A stretch of 64,000 nucleotides of DNA, taken from NCBI GenBank assembly GCA_024867545.1, contig JANFNE010000010.1:1200703-1264702 (forward strand). Reading direction: 5' to 3'. Positions within the stretch are counted from its first letter, which is position 1. The number at the start of each line of letters is the position of its first letter. The position numbers and the translations under genes are program-made. Source of the stretch: Phytopythium helicoides (Eukaryota > Oomycota > Peronosporomycetes > Pythiales > Pythiaceae). Below, piece after piece: positions 51,788 to 62,146 of the stretch. The notes under the pieces were generated by a model. That model saw nothing but the letters and a program-made list of their open reading frames with translations. It searched no databases and was not told the DNA's origin.

Positions 51788-54700
51788 CGCTCCGTAGGGT
51801 GCCCGCGGTCTCCGCAGGTCTCACACACCAGATCTTGCCAGCAGTCTTCAGCGGAGTGGCTTGTACGGCCGCACTTCGGGCACGCAGCTCTCGAGGGCGA
51901 CATTGGGTTGGGACGCTGGCTGGAGCGGGGTGAGTTTCCGGTGTATCCGTTGTTCCTCAAGGGGTAATTGATACCCCGAGTACTAGACGGATTCCCTTGA
52001 GCCGCATAGGCATATCCCTCGTGCCCGTCCTCTGGAGCTTGGTCCTCGAAGTCCTCTCTTCCGCTGGCCTCCTCTGCCCAATACGTTCTGGCGGCGGTCT
52101 CCTTAGGGCGGTATCGCCCCGTGACGACGTCGGTAGGCTTCTTGAACTGCACCGACTTAGCAGAGTCCTTCCTGTAGAGCGCATCGACTTCGTTGTCGTC
52201 TTCACCCTCGGTCACCTCCTGAAACATCTTCAGCGTCTCTTCAAACTCCTTCATGGAGAAGAATGCACGACCTGCAAGGTTGTATCTCACAGTCTTGTCA
52301 TTGACGCGCTGCAGGAAGCGTCGGATGTGCTTCTGACGAGTCTCTGGAGACGTAGTATCCACCTTCGCCTTAGCGGCTGCCGCATTCAGCCTCCAGAGAA
52401 AATGCAGAGGCTTCTCGTTGCGGCGGGGCGTCATGTCCATGTACCGCTCTAGGACGGTGTCTGACGACTTGCAGAACTGCTCCACAAAGGCTTTCGAGAC
52501 CTTCTTCCACGAGGTCTGCGTTGCAGAGTCCAGCTGCTGGTGCCACGCTCTTGAGCTTCCTTCGAGCCACCTTGGGAGTTGCTTGGCCTTCTCTTCTGGA
52601 GTCCACATGCACGCGTCTGCAGAATAGCTGAACTGGGTCCACCACTTGCGTCGCTCCTCAAGCGTGCCTGTGCCGTCGAAGCACGGGATCGAGTTGTACG
52701 GCATCATCATCCTGAAACCTGCCACAGGAGCGACTGTAGCGGCTGCAGAGGCGGCTTGAAGGGGGAAACCTTGTGGGGGTCCACCTCCTGAGGGGGGAAT
52801 TCCACCAGGGAATCCGCTGGAGCCTCCGTTGCCACTATCTGGCCTTTGACCTCCTCCGGAGCTTCCGGGCCATCCTCCAAAGCCTCTGGACCCTCCGCTG
52901 CTTCCAGGTGGGATGCTTGATGATCCCGTGCCGGAATAGCCAAATGGAGTGGATCCTGAGGCTGGGGGAGCATACCCTGAGGCTACAGGCGCCTGTCCCG
53001 TGGCAAATGACGCTGAGGGAATTGCGGCGGACCTTGGGGGGCCGAACTGCAGCGGCAAAGCAGATCTGCTGAGGCTGCTCGTGAAGCTCGGTACCGGAGG
53101 GCGGAACGCGGGAGCTGCTGCTTGAAGTGGTTGAAAGCGCGCTGCAGAGGCTGCGGCAGGAGCTGCAGGGGCGGTCGTCGCCACTGTAGCCGTAGCTGTA
53201 GAGGCAGCTGTAGACACTGCTGCAGACTGGTTCCGCATCGTCAGTGGCGTGCTCCCTTGAGGCATTCCGCCAGTGGCTGGAGAGCTCACTTGGGCCTGCT
53301 GTAGCGCTCGCTGCAGCTGCTGTACTTGCTGCTGCAGCGCGTCCCGCTCGCGGTCTTCCTTCTGCTTCTCGAGGGTTCGCTTCTGCTGGTCCCGGGCTTG
53401 TTGCTGCTGCTGATCCTCAAGGAGGCGATTCATCTGCTCTTGTACCCGAGTCATCTGCTGAGCATACTGCTGCTGCTGTTGCTGCTGGAGCTTCTGGAGC
53501 TGGTCTCGGAAGTCCGCTGCTTCTGCTGCACGGGTGGCAGTCAACTGCTTCTGGTCCTCTTCGTACTGAAGTCCCACCTGACGCTTGAACTCCTCCAGAG
53601 CCTCGGCTTTCGCTTGCCTCTCCTTCTGCACGCTCTCCTGGAGAAGCTGCTGGAACTGCTGGTTCTCTGCGGCTCGTTCTGCCTGCAGACGTTGTTGCTG
53701 CTCGGACCACGCTTGTTGCTGCCTCTGGAGCTCCTCAAGATGCGTTTGCTGCATTGCGGCTAGCATCTGCTGCACCGCTGCGCTCCGCAGAGGATCGATG
53801 ACCAGGTTGGCTTCTGGAGCTGCCTCCATGACCGGGGAGCCTCTGGAGGACTCCCGTGAGGCGGTGGACACTCTGCTGGGGCTTGGCGTGTGGGGCAGCG
53901 TAGGCAGCGCGGTTGGCTTGAGCGTAGACTCGAGGTGTTGCTCGGTCATCCACAGGCCTTGGATCGCAGTCTGCGGCAGTATCGTCTGAGGCGCCCCGTG
54001 GGCCATCATGACGGCGGGTCCGGGGATCATCGCTGCAGGAAAACTTGCAACGGCACCACCTTCCTCAGACATCTCGTGGTTCCCTGACCCAGCCGACTGG
54101 TTCAGACTCTCCGAGGACGCATTGGAGCCGTACCCCACTGGGAGAGATAACTCCGAGCCTGGGACGAAGGCCATCCTCTGCTGTCGCTTGTACGGAACGG
54201 CAACTCCTGAGCCACTAGACGAGCTCCCCTGAAAGGGAACGCTGACGGAGCGTACACGAAGGTGTAGCTCGGGCGTGAGGTGCTCTGAGGCACCCTCCAG
54301 CATCATGATGTCCCCTTCAAGGTCGACGTTCTCCATAATCACGTCTTCGACGTCTTCGGCGTGCAGGAACGGTTGCTCCACAGCCTGGAGCATGCATGGC
54401 ACGTCTCCGGCGATCGTTCGCCACCTCTCCACGATGGGGCGGATAGCTGCAAGCACCTCTTGGACCTCTTGACGCACAACGTGCTCAGGAACGGTGTTGG
54501 CTTCAGGGTGCGCGTACCACTCAGGCGCGAGGTTGAAAAACTCGTACCCGGCTTCCTGTAGGGCGGTCTGTAGAACCGCCACGCACTCTGCAGCACCGAA
54601 ACCGTTCAGAGGCACCGTGAACGCGTACATATCCGTGTGGACGGGCAGGCAGACATGCCGAACCCTGAGGATTGCCAAAAAGGCCGCTTCCCGTGTCTCC

Positions 54701-55413
54701 TCAATGCGCCGACGAAGATACGCGTCCGCCCGAAGTCCTTGGGCACACCACTCGAGCATCGCCTCTGCAGGCAGGGCCGGAGGGTATGCCGGGTCTGGAG
54801 GGCAGTGAAGTCCGCGAGGACAGTTCTGCCAGTGGGTCTTCTGGGTCTCGACGTACGCAGCGACGTCGGCTTCTCGCACTTCTGCAAGAGGCACGTACTC
54901 CAGCCGCAGACGAGGGCTTGGGGGCACCTGAACGGGTATTCCCCAGGCCCAATGCGGGTCTCCGTAGAAACCCTGAGGCCTCCCAAGGCCGGCGACAACA
55001 GGGTTGAGTAGCAGAGGGCTTCCGGTGACAGAGGCTCCTCCTCCCGAGGCCGTGGGCGCCCCGTGGGGCACCAAAGCCGATTCAGGCACATCTGCTGGGC
55101 TTGGGAAGCCCGCTGCAGCCGAGGTTGTCTCAAGCGCGCCTTCTGCTGGCATGAGCGCGTCGGTAGCCGTCTCCGCAGCCAGCGGAGCGTCCTCTGACGC
55201 TGGAGCGGGGGCTGGAAGTGCCCGAGGCAAGCGCTCCTTGGGGCTTCGAGTCTTCTTGGGCTTGCCGCGCTTCCTCTTCGCGGCTTCAGCTTGCTCCTGA
55301 GGCGCGGTCGACTCTTGACTTCTCTGCGCTTCGCTCTGCAGCTCCCCACGCTCATTGACTCCCAATCCGGGCATGCGCACCAGTTGTGATGCGGCGCCGG
55401 AGCTCATGACCAC
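51613..55413 (-). CDS. Retrotransposon gag (large, with zinc knuckles)
   Basis: Open for 1,266 codons from an ATG at 55413 inside the LTR; the first ATG past the LTR is 55374 (MPGLGVNERGEL). This is far longer than a usual gypsy Gag. The N-terminal half is Ala/Pro/Glu-rich. A long Gln/Glu coiled coil follows (about 560-690: QQQRLQAERAAENQQFQQLL), then a Ser/Gly/Pro-rich linker. The capsid-like helical region (about 908-1060) begins FDGTGTLEERRKWWTQFSYS. Three zinc knuckles follow: CPKCGRTSHSAEDC and CETCGDRGHPTERC are CX2CX4HX4C, and CPICGEAHSGRC is a shortened CX2CX3HX3C. The final ~60 residues overlap pol. Gag should form the particle and bind element RNA. Confidence 0.9.
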   Translation of the reverse strand: MVMSSGAASQLVRMPGLGVNERGELQSEAQRSQESTAPQEQAEAAKRKRGKPKKTRSPKERLPRALPAPAPASEDAPLAAETATDALMPAEGALETTSAAAGFPSPADVPESALVPHGAPTASGGGASVTGSPLLLNPVVAGLGRPQGFYGDPHWAWGIPVQVPPSPRLRLEYVPLAEVREADVAAYVETQKTHWQNCPRGLHCPPDPAYPPALPAEAMLEWCAQGLRADAYLRRRIEETREAAFLAILRVRHVCLPVHTDMYAFTVPLNGFGAAECVAVLQTALQEAGYEFFNLAPEWYAHPEANTVPEHVVRQEVQEVLAAIRPIVERWRTIAGDVPCMLQAVEQPFLHAEDVEDVIMENVDLEGDIMMLEGASEHLTPELHLRVRSVSVPFQGSSSSGSGVAVPYKRQQRMAFVPGSELSLPVGYGSNASSESLNQSAGSGNHEMSEEGGAVASFPAAMIPGPAVMMAHGAPQTILPQTAIQGLWMTEQHLESTLKPTALPTLPHTPSPSRVSTASRESSRGSPVMEAAPEANLVIDPLRSAAVQQMLAAMQQTHLEELQRQQQAWSEQQQRLQAERAAENQQFQQLLQESVQKERQAKAEALEEFKRQVGLQYEEDQKQLTATRAAEAADFRDQLQKLQQQQQQQYAQQMTRVQEQMNRLLEDQQQQQARDQQKRTLEKQKEDRERDALQQQVQQLQRALQQAQVSSPATGGMPQGSTPLTMRNQSAAVSTAASTATATVATTAPAAPAAASAARFQPLQAAAPAFRPPVPSFTSSLSRSALPLQFGPPRSAAIPSASFATGQAPVASGYAPPASGSTPFGYSGTGSSSIPPGSSGGSRGFGGWPGSSGGGQRPDSGNGGSSGFPGGIPPSGGGPPQGFPLQAASAAATVAPVAGFRMMMPYNSIPCFDGTGTLEERRKWWTQFSYSADACMWTPEEKAKQLPRWLEGSSRAWHQQLDSATQTSWKKVSKAFVEQFCKSSDTVLERYMDMTPRRNEKPLHFLWRLNAAAAKAKVDTTSPETRQKHIRRFLQRVNDKTVRYNLAGRAFFSMKEFEETLKMFQEVTEGEDDNEVDALYRKDSAKSVQFKKPTDVVTGRYRPKETAARTYWAEEASGREDFEDQAPEDGHEGYAYAAQGNPSSTRGINYPLRNNGYTGNSPRSSQRPNPMSPSRAACPKCGRTSHSAEDCWQDLVCETCGDRGHPTERCYRKPLACPICGEAHSGRCPLLKDFFTWIKEKSTSASPTDKPQPPKTLPSVNSPSLN
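51724..51730 (-). promoter_or_regulatory. Candidate -1 ribosomal frameshift heptamer
   Basis: In the gag/pol overlap the minus strand reads C CCT TTG in the gag frame, an X XXY YYZ heptamer. Slipping back one base continues straight into pol (LPFAQGLLHVDQGK). The final G is unusual for such sites. No other X XXY YYZ site was noticed in the 175-nt overlap. Confidence 0.5.
55365..55382 (-). other. Candidate primer-binding site
   Basis: Two bases after the end of the element's 5' LTR (…CATCACA), the minus strand reads TGGTGCGCATGCCCGGAT. Starting with TGG fits the CCA end of a tRNA. It does not resemble the initiator-Met PBS, and the tRNA cannot be named from here. The gag frame runs through it. 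Confidence 0.4.
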
Positions 55414-56373
55414 TCACAGCCGCCGCGAGGCGAGCTGGAGGGTGGACGGTAGGCGGTGTGCGGCGACTCGAGGGGTTGATCCCTCGAGCGCGCTCCCGCG
55501 ACGGATCCCGGTGCCTCTCCTGAGAAAGAGAAGGCTCCCTTCACCGCCTGGCAGTACCGGAGCGTTGTGATCCCCGTATAACCGTCCGGGAGATCGGGAG
55601 TCCTAAACGAGCGCGTGTAGAGCTCGAGCGGTTGGTGCAGGCGCGGTTCTTCGCGTACCTGCTGAACGACAAACAATATTAGTACACACACAAGGCTCCT
55701 CTAGCTGGTTTCAGCTAGGGAGCCCTCAGGCGGATGAATACACTCTACGGAGACTCCGCTGAATCTCCGTGAGGGGCTGACCGCTCCACTAACGCGGTTC
55801 AGCCTACGGGGGGTCTCTTGACCTCTTTTGGGGGCTCTCTTGGCCTCTTCTTCTTCTTACAATATGGAGTCGGTTATCCCACCAGACGTATCGCCACACA
55901 CTAAGGCGAACGTCCAGCAGGGCCGAGAATATGGAATCAATATGCACGTGTACGCGTTGTGAGCGCGGGCACGTACCTTATCGAGCTTGGGTTGAGGGGG
56001 GAATGCACGCGATGACCTCTCCAGACTCTCCGGGGTCGAAAACCCCAGAGGAGCTGGTCTCCTTGACGCGCGCGGTTGAGGGAGAAAGCGGAAGTCTGTA
56101 TTGGTTGTTTAGTAGTCTTTCCTACCTCTGATCCTTAATACTTGCCACTCCACAGATAGAGGGATGATTTTTGAACCTACGGAGCTGCCCCGATTTCTAC
56201 AGAGACTGGCTCCTTGTGAACCCATCCACTGGTACCCTTTTTCGGGTACAGCGGTCACTGCCTAGGGGGAATCCCCCCTAGGGCACTATCACGAGCGTAT
56301 ATTGAAGTGTGCTACACTACAGAGACCCGGCGTCTGTGACATGTGCCACAATTTCTGCGCGCGCTTCATCACA
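55385..56373 (-). repeat. LTR (element's 5' LTR)
   Basis: 989 bp, same ends and hairpins as the other LTR (offset 13,722). Two substitutions were seen relative to it. It drives gag-pol on the minus strand and contains the upstream ATG of the gag frame. Confidence 0.95.
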
Positions 56374-56377
56374 AATG
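56374..56377. repeat. Target site duplication, right copy (AATG)
   Basis: Matches 41659-41662 on the other side of the element. Confidence 0.9.
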
Positions 56378-56455
56378 GTAGCAACGAGTCTACTCGGATG
56401 CGGTTTCGACATTCCAGACGTTCTGTTTGATGCAAGATCATGGTGCGGGGACGTA
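56378..56455 (+). pseudogene. RecQ-like helicase relic, 3' portion
   Basis: Reads VATSLLGCGFDIPDVLFDA, the RecQ motif V region (VATxxxGxGxDIPDV). With the LTR element and one AATG removed, it continues in frame from the 5' portion ending NRVM at 41662. It ends within ~25 codons, where a different retroelement fragment starts, so the helicase was truncated before or independently of the LTR insertion. Confidence 0.8.
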
Positions 56456-56801
56456 GCCCATCGCATTTATTAGCAAGGTGAACGACGGTGTGGTGGCAAA
56501 GTACAGCATCACCGAGTTAGAATGTTTTGCTGTGGTGTGGGCAGTGAAAACTGTGAGACCGTACCTGTATGACCGTCGGTTCACGATGGTGACAGACCAC
56601 GCGGCGCTGAAGTGGCTGATGACCAGTGCAGACCTTGCCGGAAGACTCCACCGATGGGCGTTAACCCTGCAAGAATACGACTTGAATGTGCAATATCGGC
56701 CGGGACGAAGGAATGTGGTAGCCGATGCGCTATCAAGAAGTCCCCTCGATGAGAGGAACAATGGCGCCCAGGAGCCTGAGGCCGGTGATAATGAGCTGTA
56801 G
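56456..56801 (+). pseudogene. Ty3/gypsy RNase H fragment (different element)
   Basis: CCC ATC GCA opens PIAFISKVNDGVVAKYSITE, followed by LECFAVVWAVKTVRPYLYDR, MVTDHAALKWL and NVVADALSRSP, the classic gypsy RNase H C-terminal half with its TDH and ADALSR motifs. It keeps the Asp that the large element's first RNase H has lost, so it comes from another lineage. It lacks the start of RNase H, RT and integrase. Confidence 0.85.
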
Positions 56802-56828
56802 GGCTTAGGATTTAGGGATACACCGTAT

Positions 56829-56950
56829 ATGACATTGGGCAATTATACTTGAAATTTGTATGTAAAACCTAATGACATTAGGCAACCCTCCTCGGACCCA
56901 ATGTAAAATAGATTTTAATACAAATTTCAAGTATAATTGCCCAATGTCAT
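56829..56950. repeat. MITE-like foldback with perfect 33-bp inverted repeats
   Basis: The arm 56829-56861 (beginning ATGACATTGGGCAATTATAC) is the exact inverse complement of 56918-56950. A further partial copy of the right arm (ATACAAATTTCAAGTATAAT…) lies at about 56973-57002. No coding sequence is present. Confidence 0.85.
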
Positions 56951-58499
56951 GTTGTCGCGCAGTGTCGTATGGATTTCAATACAAATTTCAAGTATAATTG
57001 CCCACAGGTATAACGTCCGATACAAAAATTAAAACCCACCCACGGTACTCTCGGAATGCTAAACAGTATGATACAACGATGACACTGGAATGTTGCCAGG
57101 TTATTGGCAGTTGTGTTGTACATTGAATTGACAGTAAAACAACTAATACTGTCACCGTAGCCAGTTGTTGGATGTGAATGCTACACAGTCAAGTTATTCT
57201 AAATCAAGCAACAAGCCATTGCTGTTCTTGTAATGAAAAGGTGCGTGACCATCAATGTACATCGTGTAAGCTGAAAGACTGACACATGTTCCAATTCAAA
57301 CATACACAGGCAGAACATGAAACAAATGCAAATGATGGACAATCAATTATCAGCAAACAAAACCTACTTGACATAGCACTGGGCAAGTATGAATAGATAA
57401 GAGAACAACACGCGTTCATCAACTTGATGTAGCCAAGGTACACATGTGGAACATACCATGAGCGAGTGTAATCCTACATTTTCGATTGGTCGGCAATGAA
57501 ATCAAACGCCGTGAGATGTTACCAATGGATAATTGACTGACATGTGATAGATGACAAGCTGTGACGGCTACTTCACGATCAATACTTGATGGTAAATGGA
57601 TTGAGACGTGACGACTAGTGTCTGAGTCGAGACACCATTGATTACTACAGCTTACCTAGTTGATCGGCAAGGGAGCTGATGTGAAGCATGTAATGAAGAT
57701 GAAGTAAACCAAACTGAAGCACATGATTCTCTATAGAGTGACGTGTGCAAAGAACATGATGAAGTAGCACACCGATTGATAGCGACGTACTTGCCTTCAC
57801 AGACGCAGCTATGCTCTTTCCACAATCAATATATAATAATTTTGAAGCAAATGTGTGCTGTGCTTGATGCTTTGTATAGTGCAATGAACTGTGTGTAGCC
57901 AGAGTGATTGGAATTCGACTTGATCATGCAGAGCGAATCTTGTTTTCAACCAAGTAGAATTGAATGAACACCATGTCGGCGCTGGTGTGTCAGCTGAGCT
58001 GTGATGTGCGCACTAGCATGAGTAAGTGCTGTCGCGAGTCTCTATCAGAGATGATGATGGAAAGCAATGATGTTGAGCACATTGTGGTTCGACAGTAAGT
58101 GTTGATGTCTGAAGTGAAGTAGAGTATATTGAAGAAGATTGTAGAGCAATGAGTGTTTGATGACGCATGTGATGGTGTTGTGCAGACGATAACAGGAACA
58201 ATGAAATATAGTGATCGAGAATGGTACGCGGATGTGTGAAGAGCGTCGGAGACGCGGCGAGTATGAAACAACATAATGATATGCATCAACAACATATTGG
58301 TGTGAGGCTGATTGCTACATCTTGAATGAAGATGGCAGTTTGAAGTAGTTCACGACATCTATTTGTTCGAAGTGATGAGAACACATATTCAATGCGAATG
58401 CGCGCGCAAAGCTGTGTAGGTGTATTTGAAAACCCGGTGTGGTGTATGATTAGGGTTTGGAAATTTATCGGAATAAATCGGAAAGAAAATGTAAGTTAC

Positions 58500-58546
58500 A
58501 GATAGGGTTTAGTAGGGTTTAGCAGGGTTTAGTAGGGTTCAGGGAA
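58500..58546 (+). repeat. Interstitial telomere-like repeats, unit 1
   Basis: AGATAGGGTTTAGTAGGG and similar variants (TTTAGTAGGG, TTTAGCAGGG) in the same orientation as the chromosome-end TTTAGGG array. The same block recurs at about 60231-60277 and 61962-62008. Confidence 0.85.
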
Positions 58547-58554
58547 GTTAAACA

Positions 58555-58684
58555 GGGGAGGACAATGGCCCATTTCATACAAACTTCAAGATAAAATGGG
58601 GAGGACAATGGCCATCCCTCCCCGGAGCCATTGTCCTCCCCTTTTTATCTTGACTTTTGTATGAAATGAGCCATTGTCCTCCCC
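58555..58684. repeat. Nested foldback element, unit 1
   Basis: The motif GGGGAGGACAATGGC occurs twice in direct orientation in the left arm (58555 and 58598) and twice inverted in the right arm (from 58626 and 58670), with ATACAAACTTCAAGATAA-type sequence between. The two ~58-bp arms can fold into an imperfect hairpin. A fifth half-site, GTCCTCCCC, follows. Confidence 0.85.
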
Positions 58685-60285
58685 GAGCGCAGATGTCCTC
58701 CCCCTTAACTATGGAAATTCCCTATATGTGGGCCCTTGATGGAAACTCCGATACAAAAACTAAACCTCACCTACGGTACTACCACAATGCCATACTGTAC
58801 GTAACAACGATGTCACAGGTATGTTGTCCGATTATTGGCAGTTGTGTTGTACATTGTGTGGGTAGTAAAACCACAGGTACTGCCACCGTAGCAAGTAGAT
58901 GGATGTGAATGCTACACAGTCAAGTTATTCTGAATCAAGCAACAAGCCATCGCTGTTCTTGTTATCAAGAAGTGTGTGACCATCAATGTACATTGTGTAA
59001 GCTGAAAGACTGACACATGTACCAATTCAAACATGCACAGGCAGAACATGAAACAAATGCAAATGATGGACAATCAATTATCAAGCAAACAAACCTTCTT
59101 GACATAGCACTGGGCAAGTATGAATAGATAAGAGAACAACACGCGTTCATCAACTTGATGTAGCCAAGGTCCACATGTGGAACATACCATGAGCGAGTGT
59201 AATCCTACATTTTCGATTGGTCGGCAATGAAATCAAACGCCGTGAGATGTTACCAATGGATAATTGACTGACATGTGATAGATGACAAGCTGTGACGGCT
59301 ACTTCACGATCAATACTTGATGGTAAATGGATTGAGACGTGACGACTAGTGTCTGAGTCGAGACACCATTGATTACTACAGCTTACCTAGTTGATCGGCA
59401 AGGGAGCTGATGTGAAGCATGTAATGAAGATGAAGTAAACCAAACTGAAGCACATGATTCTCTATAGAGTGACGTGTGCAAAGAACATGATGAAGTAGCA
59501 CACCGATTGATAGCGACGTACTTGCCTTCACAGACGCAGCTATGCTCTTTCCACAATCAATATATAATAATTTTGAAGCAAATGTGTGCTGTGCTTGATG
59601 CTTTGTATAGTGCAATGAACTGTGTGTAGCCAGAGTGATTGGAATTCGACTTGATCATGCAGAGCGAATCTTGTTTTCAACCAAGTAGAATTGAATGAAC
59701 ACCATGTCGGCGCTGGTGTGTCAGCTGAGCTGTGATGTGCGCACTAGCATGAGTAAGTGCTGTCGCGAGTCTCTATCAGAGATGATGATGGAAAGCAATG
59801 ATGTTGAGCACATTGTGGTTCGACAGTAAGTGTTGATGTCTGAAGTGAAGTAGAGTATATTGAAGAAGATTGTAGAGCAATGAGTGTTTGATGACGCATG
59901 TGATGGTGTTGTGCAGACGATAACAGGAACAATGAAATATAGTGATCGAGAATGGTACGCGGATGTGTGAAGAGCGTCGGAGACGCGGCGAGTATGAAAC
60001 AACATAATGATATGCATCAACAACATATTGGTGTGAGGCTGATTGCTACATCTTGAATGAAGATGGCAGTTTGAAGTAGTTCACGACATCTATTTGTTCG
60101 AAGTGATGAGAACACATATTCAATGCGAATGCGCGCGCAAAGCTGTGTAGGTGTATTTGAAAACCCGGTGTGGTGTATGATTAGGGTTTGGAAATTTATC
60201 GGAATAAATCGGAAAGAAAATGTAAGTTACAGATAGGGTTTAGTAGGGTTTAGCAGGGTTTAGTAGGGTTCAGGGAAGTTAAACA

Positions 60286-60415
60286 GGGGAGGACAATGGC
60301 CCATTTCATACAAACTTCAAGATAAAATGGGGAGGACAATGGCCATCCCTCCCCGGAGCCATTGTCCTCCCCTTTTTATCTTGACTTTTGTATGAAATGA
60401 GCCATTGTCCTCCCC
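60286..60415. repeat. Nested foldback element, unit 2
   Basis: Same structure as at 58555-58684, offset by one 1,731-bp unit. Confidence 0.85.
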
Positions 60416-62016
60416 GAGCGCAGATGTCCTCCCCCTTAACTATGGAAATTCCCTATATGTGGGCCCTTGATGGAAACTCCGATACAAAAACTAAACCTCA
60501 CCTACGGTACTACCACAATGCCATACTGTACGTAACAACGATGTCACAGGTATGTTGTCCGATTATTGGCAGTTGTGTTGTACATTGTGTGGGTAGTAAA
60601 ACCACAGGTACTGCCACCGTAGCAAGTAGATGGATGTGAATGCTACACAGTCAAGTTATTCTGAATCAAGCAACAAGCCATCGCTGTTCTTGTTATCAAG
60701 AAGTGTGTGACCATCAATGTACATTGTGTAAGCTGAAAGACTGACACATGTACCAATTCAAACATGCACAGGCAGAACATGAAACAAATGCAAATGATGG
60801 ACAATCAATTATCAAGCAAACAAACCTTCTTGACATAGCACTGGGCAAGTATGAATAGATAAGAGAACAACACGCGTTCATCAACTTGATGTAGCCAAGG
60901 TCCACATGTGGAACATACCATGAGCGAGTGTAATCCTACATTTTCGATTGGTCGGCAATGAAATCAAACGCCGTGAGATGTTACCAATGGATAATTGACT
61001 GACATGTGATAGATGACAAGCTGTGACGGCTACTTCACGATCAATACTTGATGGTAAATGGATTGAGACGTGACGACTAGTGTCTGAGTCGAGACACCAT
61101 TGATTACTACAGCTTACCTAGTTGATCGGCAAGGGAGCTGATGTGAAGCATGTAATGAAGATGAAGTAAACCAAACTGAAGCACATGATTCTCTATAGAG
61201 TGACGTGTGCAAAGAACATGATGAAGTAGCACACCGATTGATAGCGACGTACTTGCCTTCACAGACGCAGCTATGCTCTTTCCACAATCAATATATAATA
61301 ATTTTGAAGCAAATGTGTGCTGTGCTTGATGCTTTGTATAGTGCAATGAACTGTGTGTAGCCAGAGTGATTGGAATTCGACTTGATCATGCAGAGCGAAT
61401 CTTGTTTTCAACCAAGTAGAATTGAATGAACACCATGTCGGCGCTGGTGTGTCAGCTGAGCTGTGATGTGCGCACTAGCATGAGTAAGTGCTGTCGCGAG
61501 TCTCTATCAGAGATGATGATGGAAAGCAATGATGTTGAGCACATTGTGGTTCGACAGTAAGTGTTGATGTCTGAAGTGAAGTAGAGTATATTGAAGAAGA
61601 TTGTAGAGCAATGAGTGTTTGATGACGCATGTGATGGTGTTGTGCAGACGATAACAGGAACAATGAAATATAGTGATCGAGAATGGTACGCGGATGTGTG
61701 AAGAGCGTCGGAGACGCGGCGAGTATGAAACAACATAATGATATGCATCAACAACATATTGGTGTGAGGCTGATTGCTACATCTTGAATGAAGATGGCAG
61801 TTTGAAGTAGTTCACGACATCTATTTGTTCGAAGTGATGAGAACACATATTCAATGCGAATGCGCGCGCAAAGCTGTGTAGGTGTATTTGAAAACCCGGT
61901 GTGGTGTATGATTAGGGTTTGGAAATTTATCGGAATAAATCGGAAAGAAAATGTAAGTTACAGATAGGGTTTAGTAGGGTTTAGCAGGGTTTAGTAGGGT
62001 TCAGGGAAGTTAAACA

Positions 62017-62146
62017 GGGGAGGACAATGGCCCATTTCATACAAACTTCAAGATAAAATGGGGAGGACAATGGCCATCCCTCCCCGGAGCCATTGTCCTC
62101 CCCTTTTTATCTTGACTTTTGTATGAAATGAGCCATTGTCCTCCCC
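62017..62146. repeat. Nested foldback element, unit 3
   Basis: Same structure, offset by two units. The partial fourth unit lacks it. Confidence 0.85.

Larger units (their letters stand above)
41663..56373 (-). mobile_element. Full-length 14.7-kb Ty3/gypsy LTR retrotransposon with chromodomain, dual RNase H and antisense ORF
   Basis: Bounded by two 989-bp direct LTRs that start TGTGA and end TCACA (5-bp inverted termini), flanked by AATG duplications. The coding order on the minus strand is LTR, gag, pol (PR-RT-RNH-RNH-INT-chromodomain), a 0.7-kb spacer, an antisense gene, LTR. Integrase after RNase H and the chromodomain place it in Ty3/gypsy. The LTRs differ at two positions that I found (G42040/A55762 and C42206/A55928), so insertion is recent. 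All frames are open, so the copy may be active. Oomycete Ty3/gypsy groups with an added plant/archaeal-type RNase H have been described (I recall the names Chronos and Archon); which group this belongs to needs a phylogeny. Confidence 0.95.
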
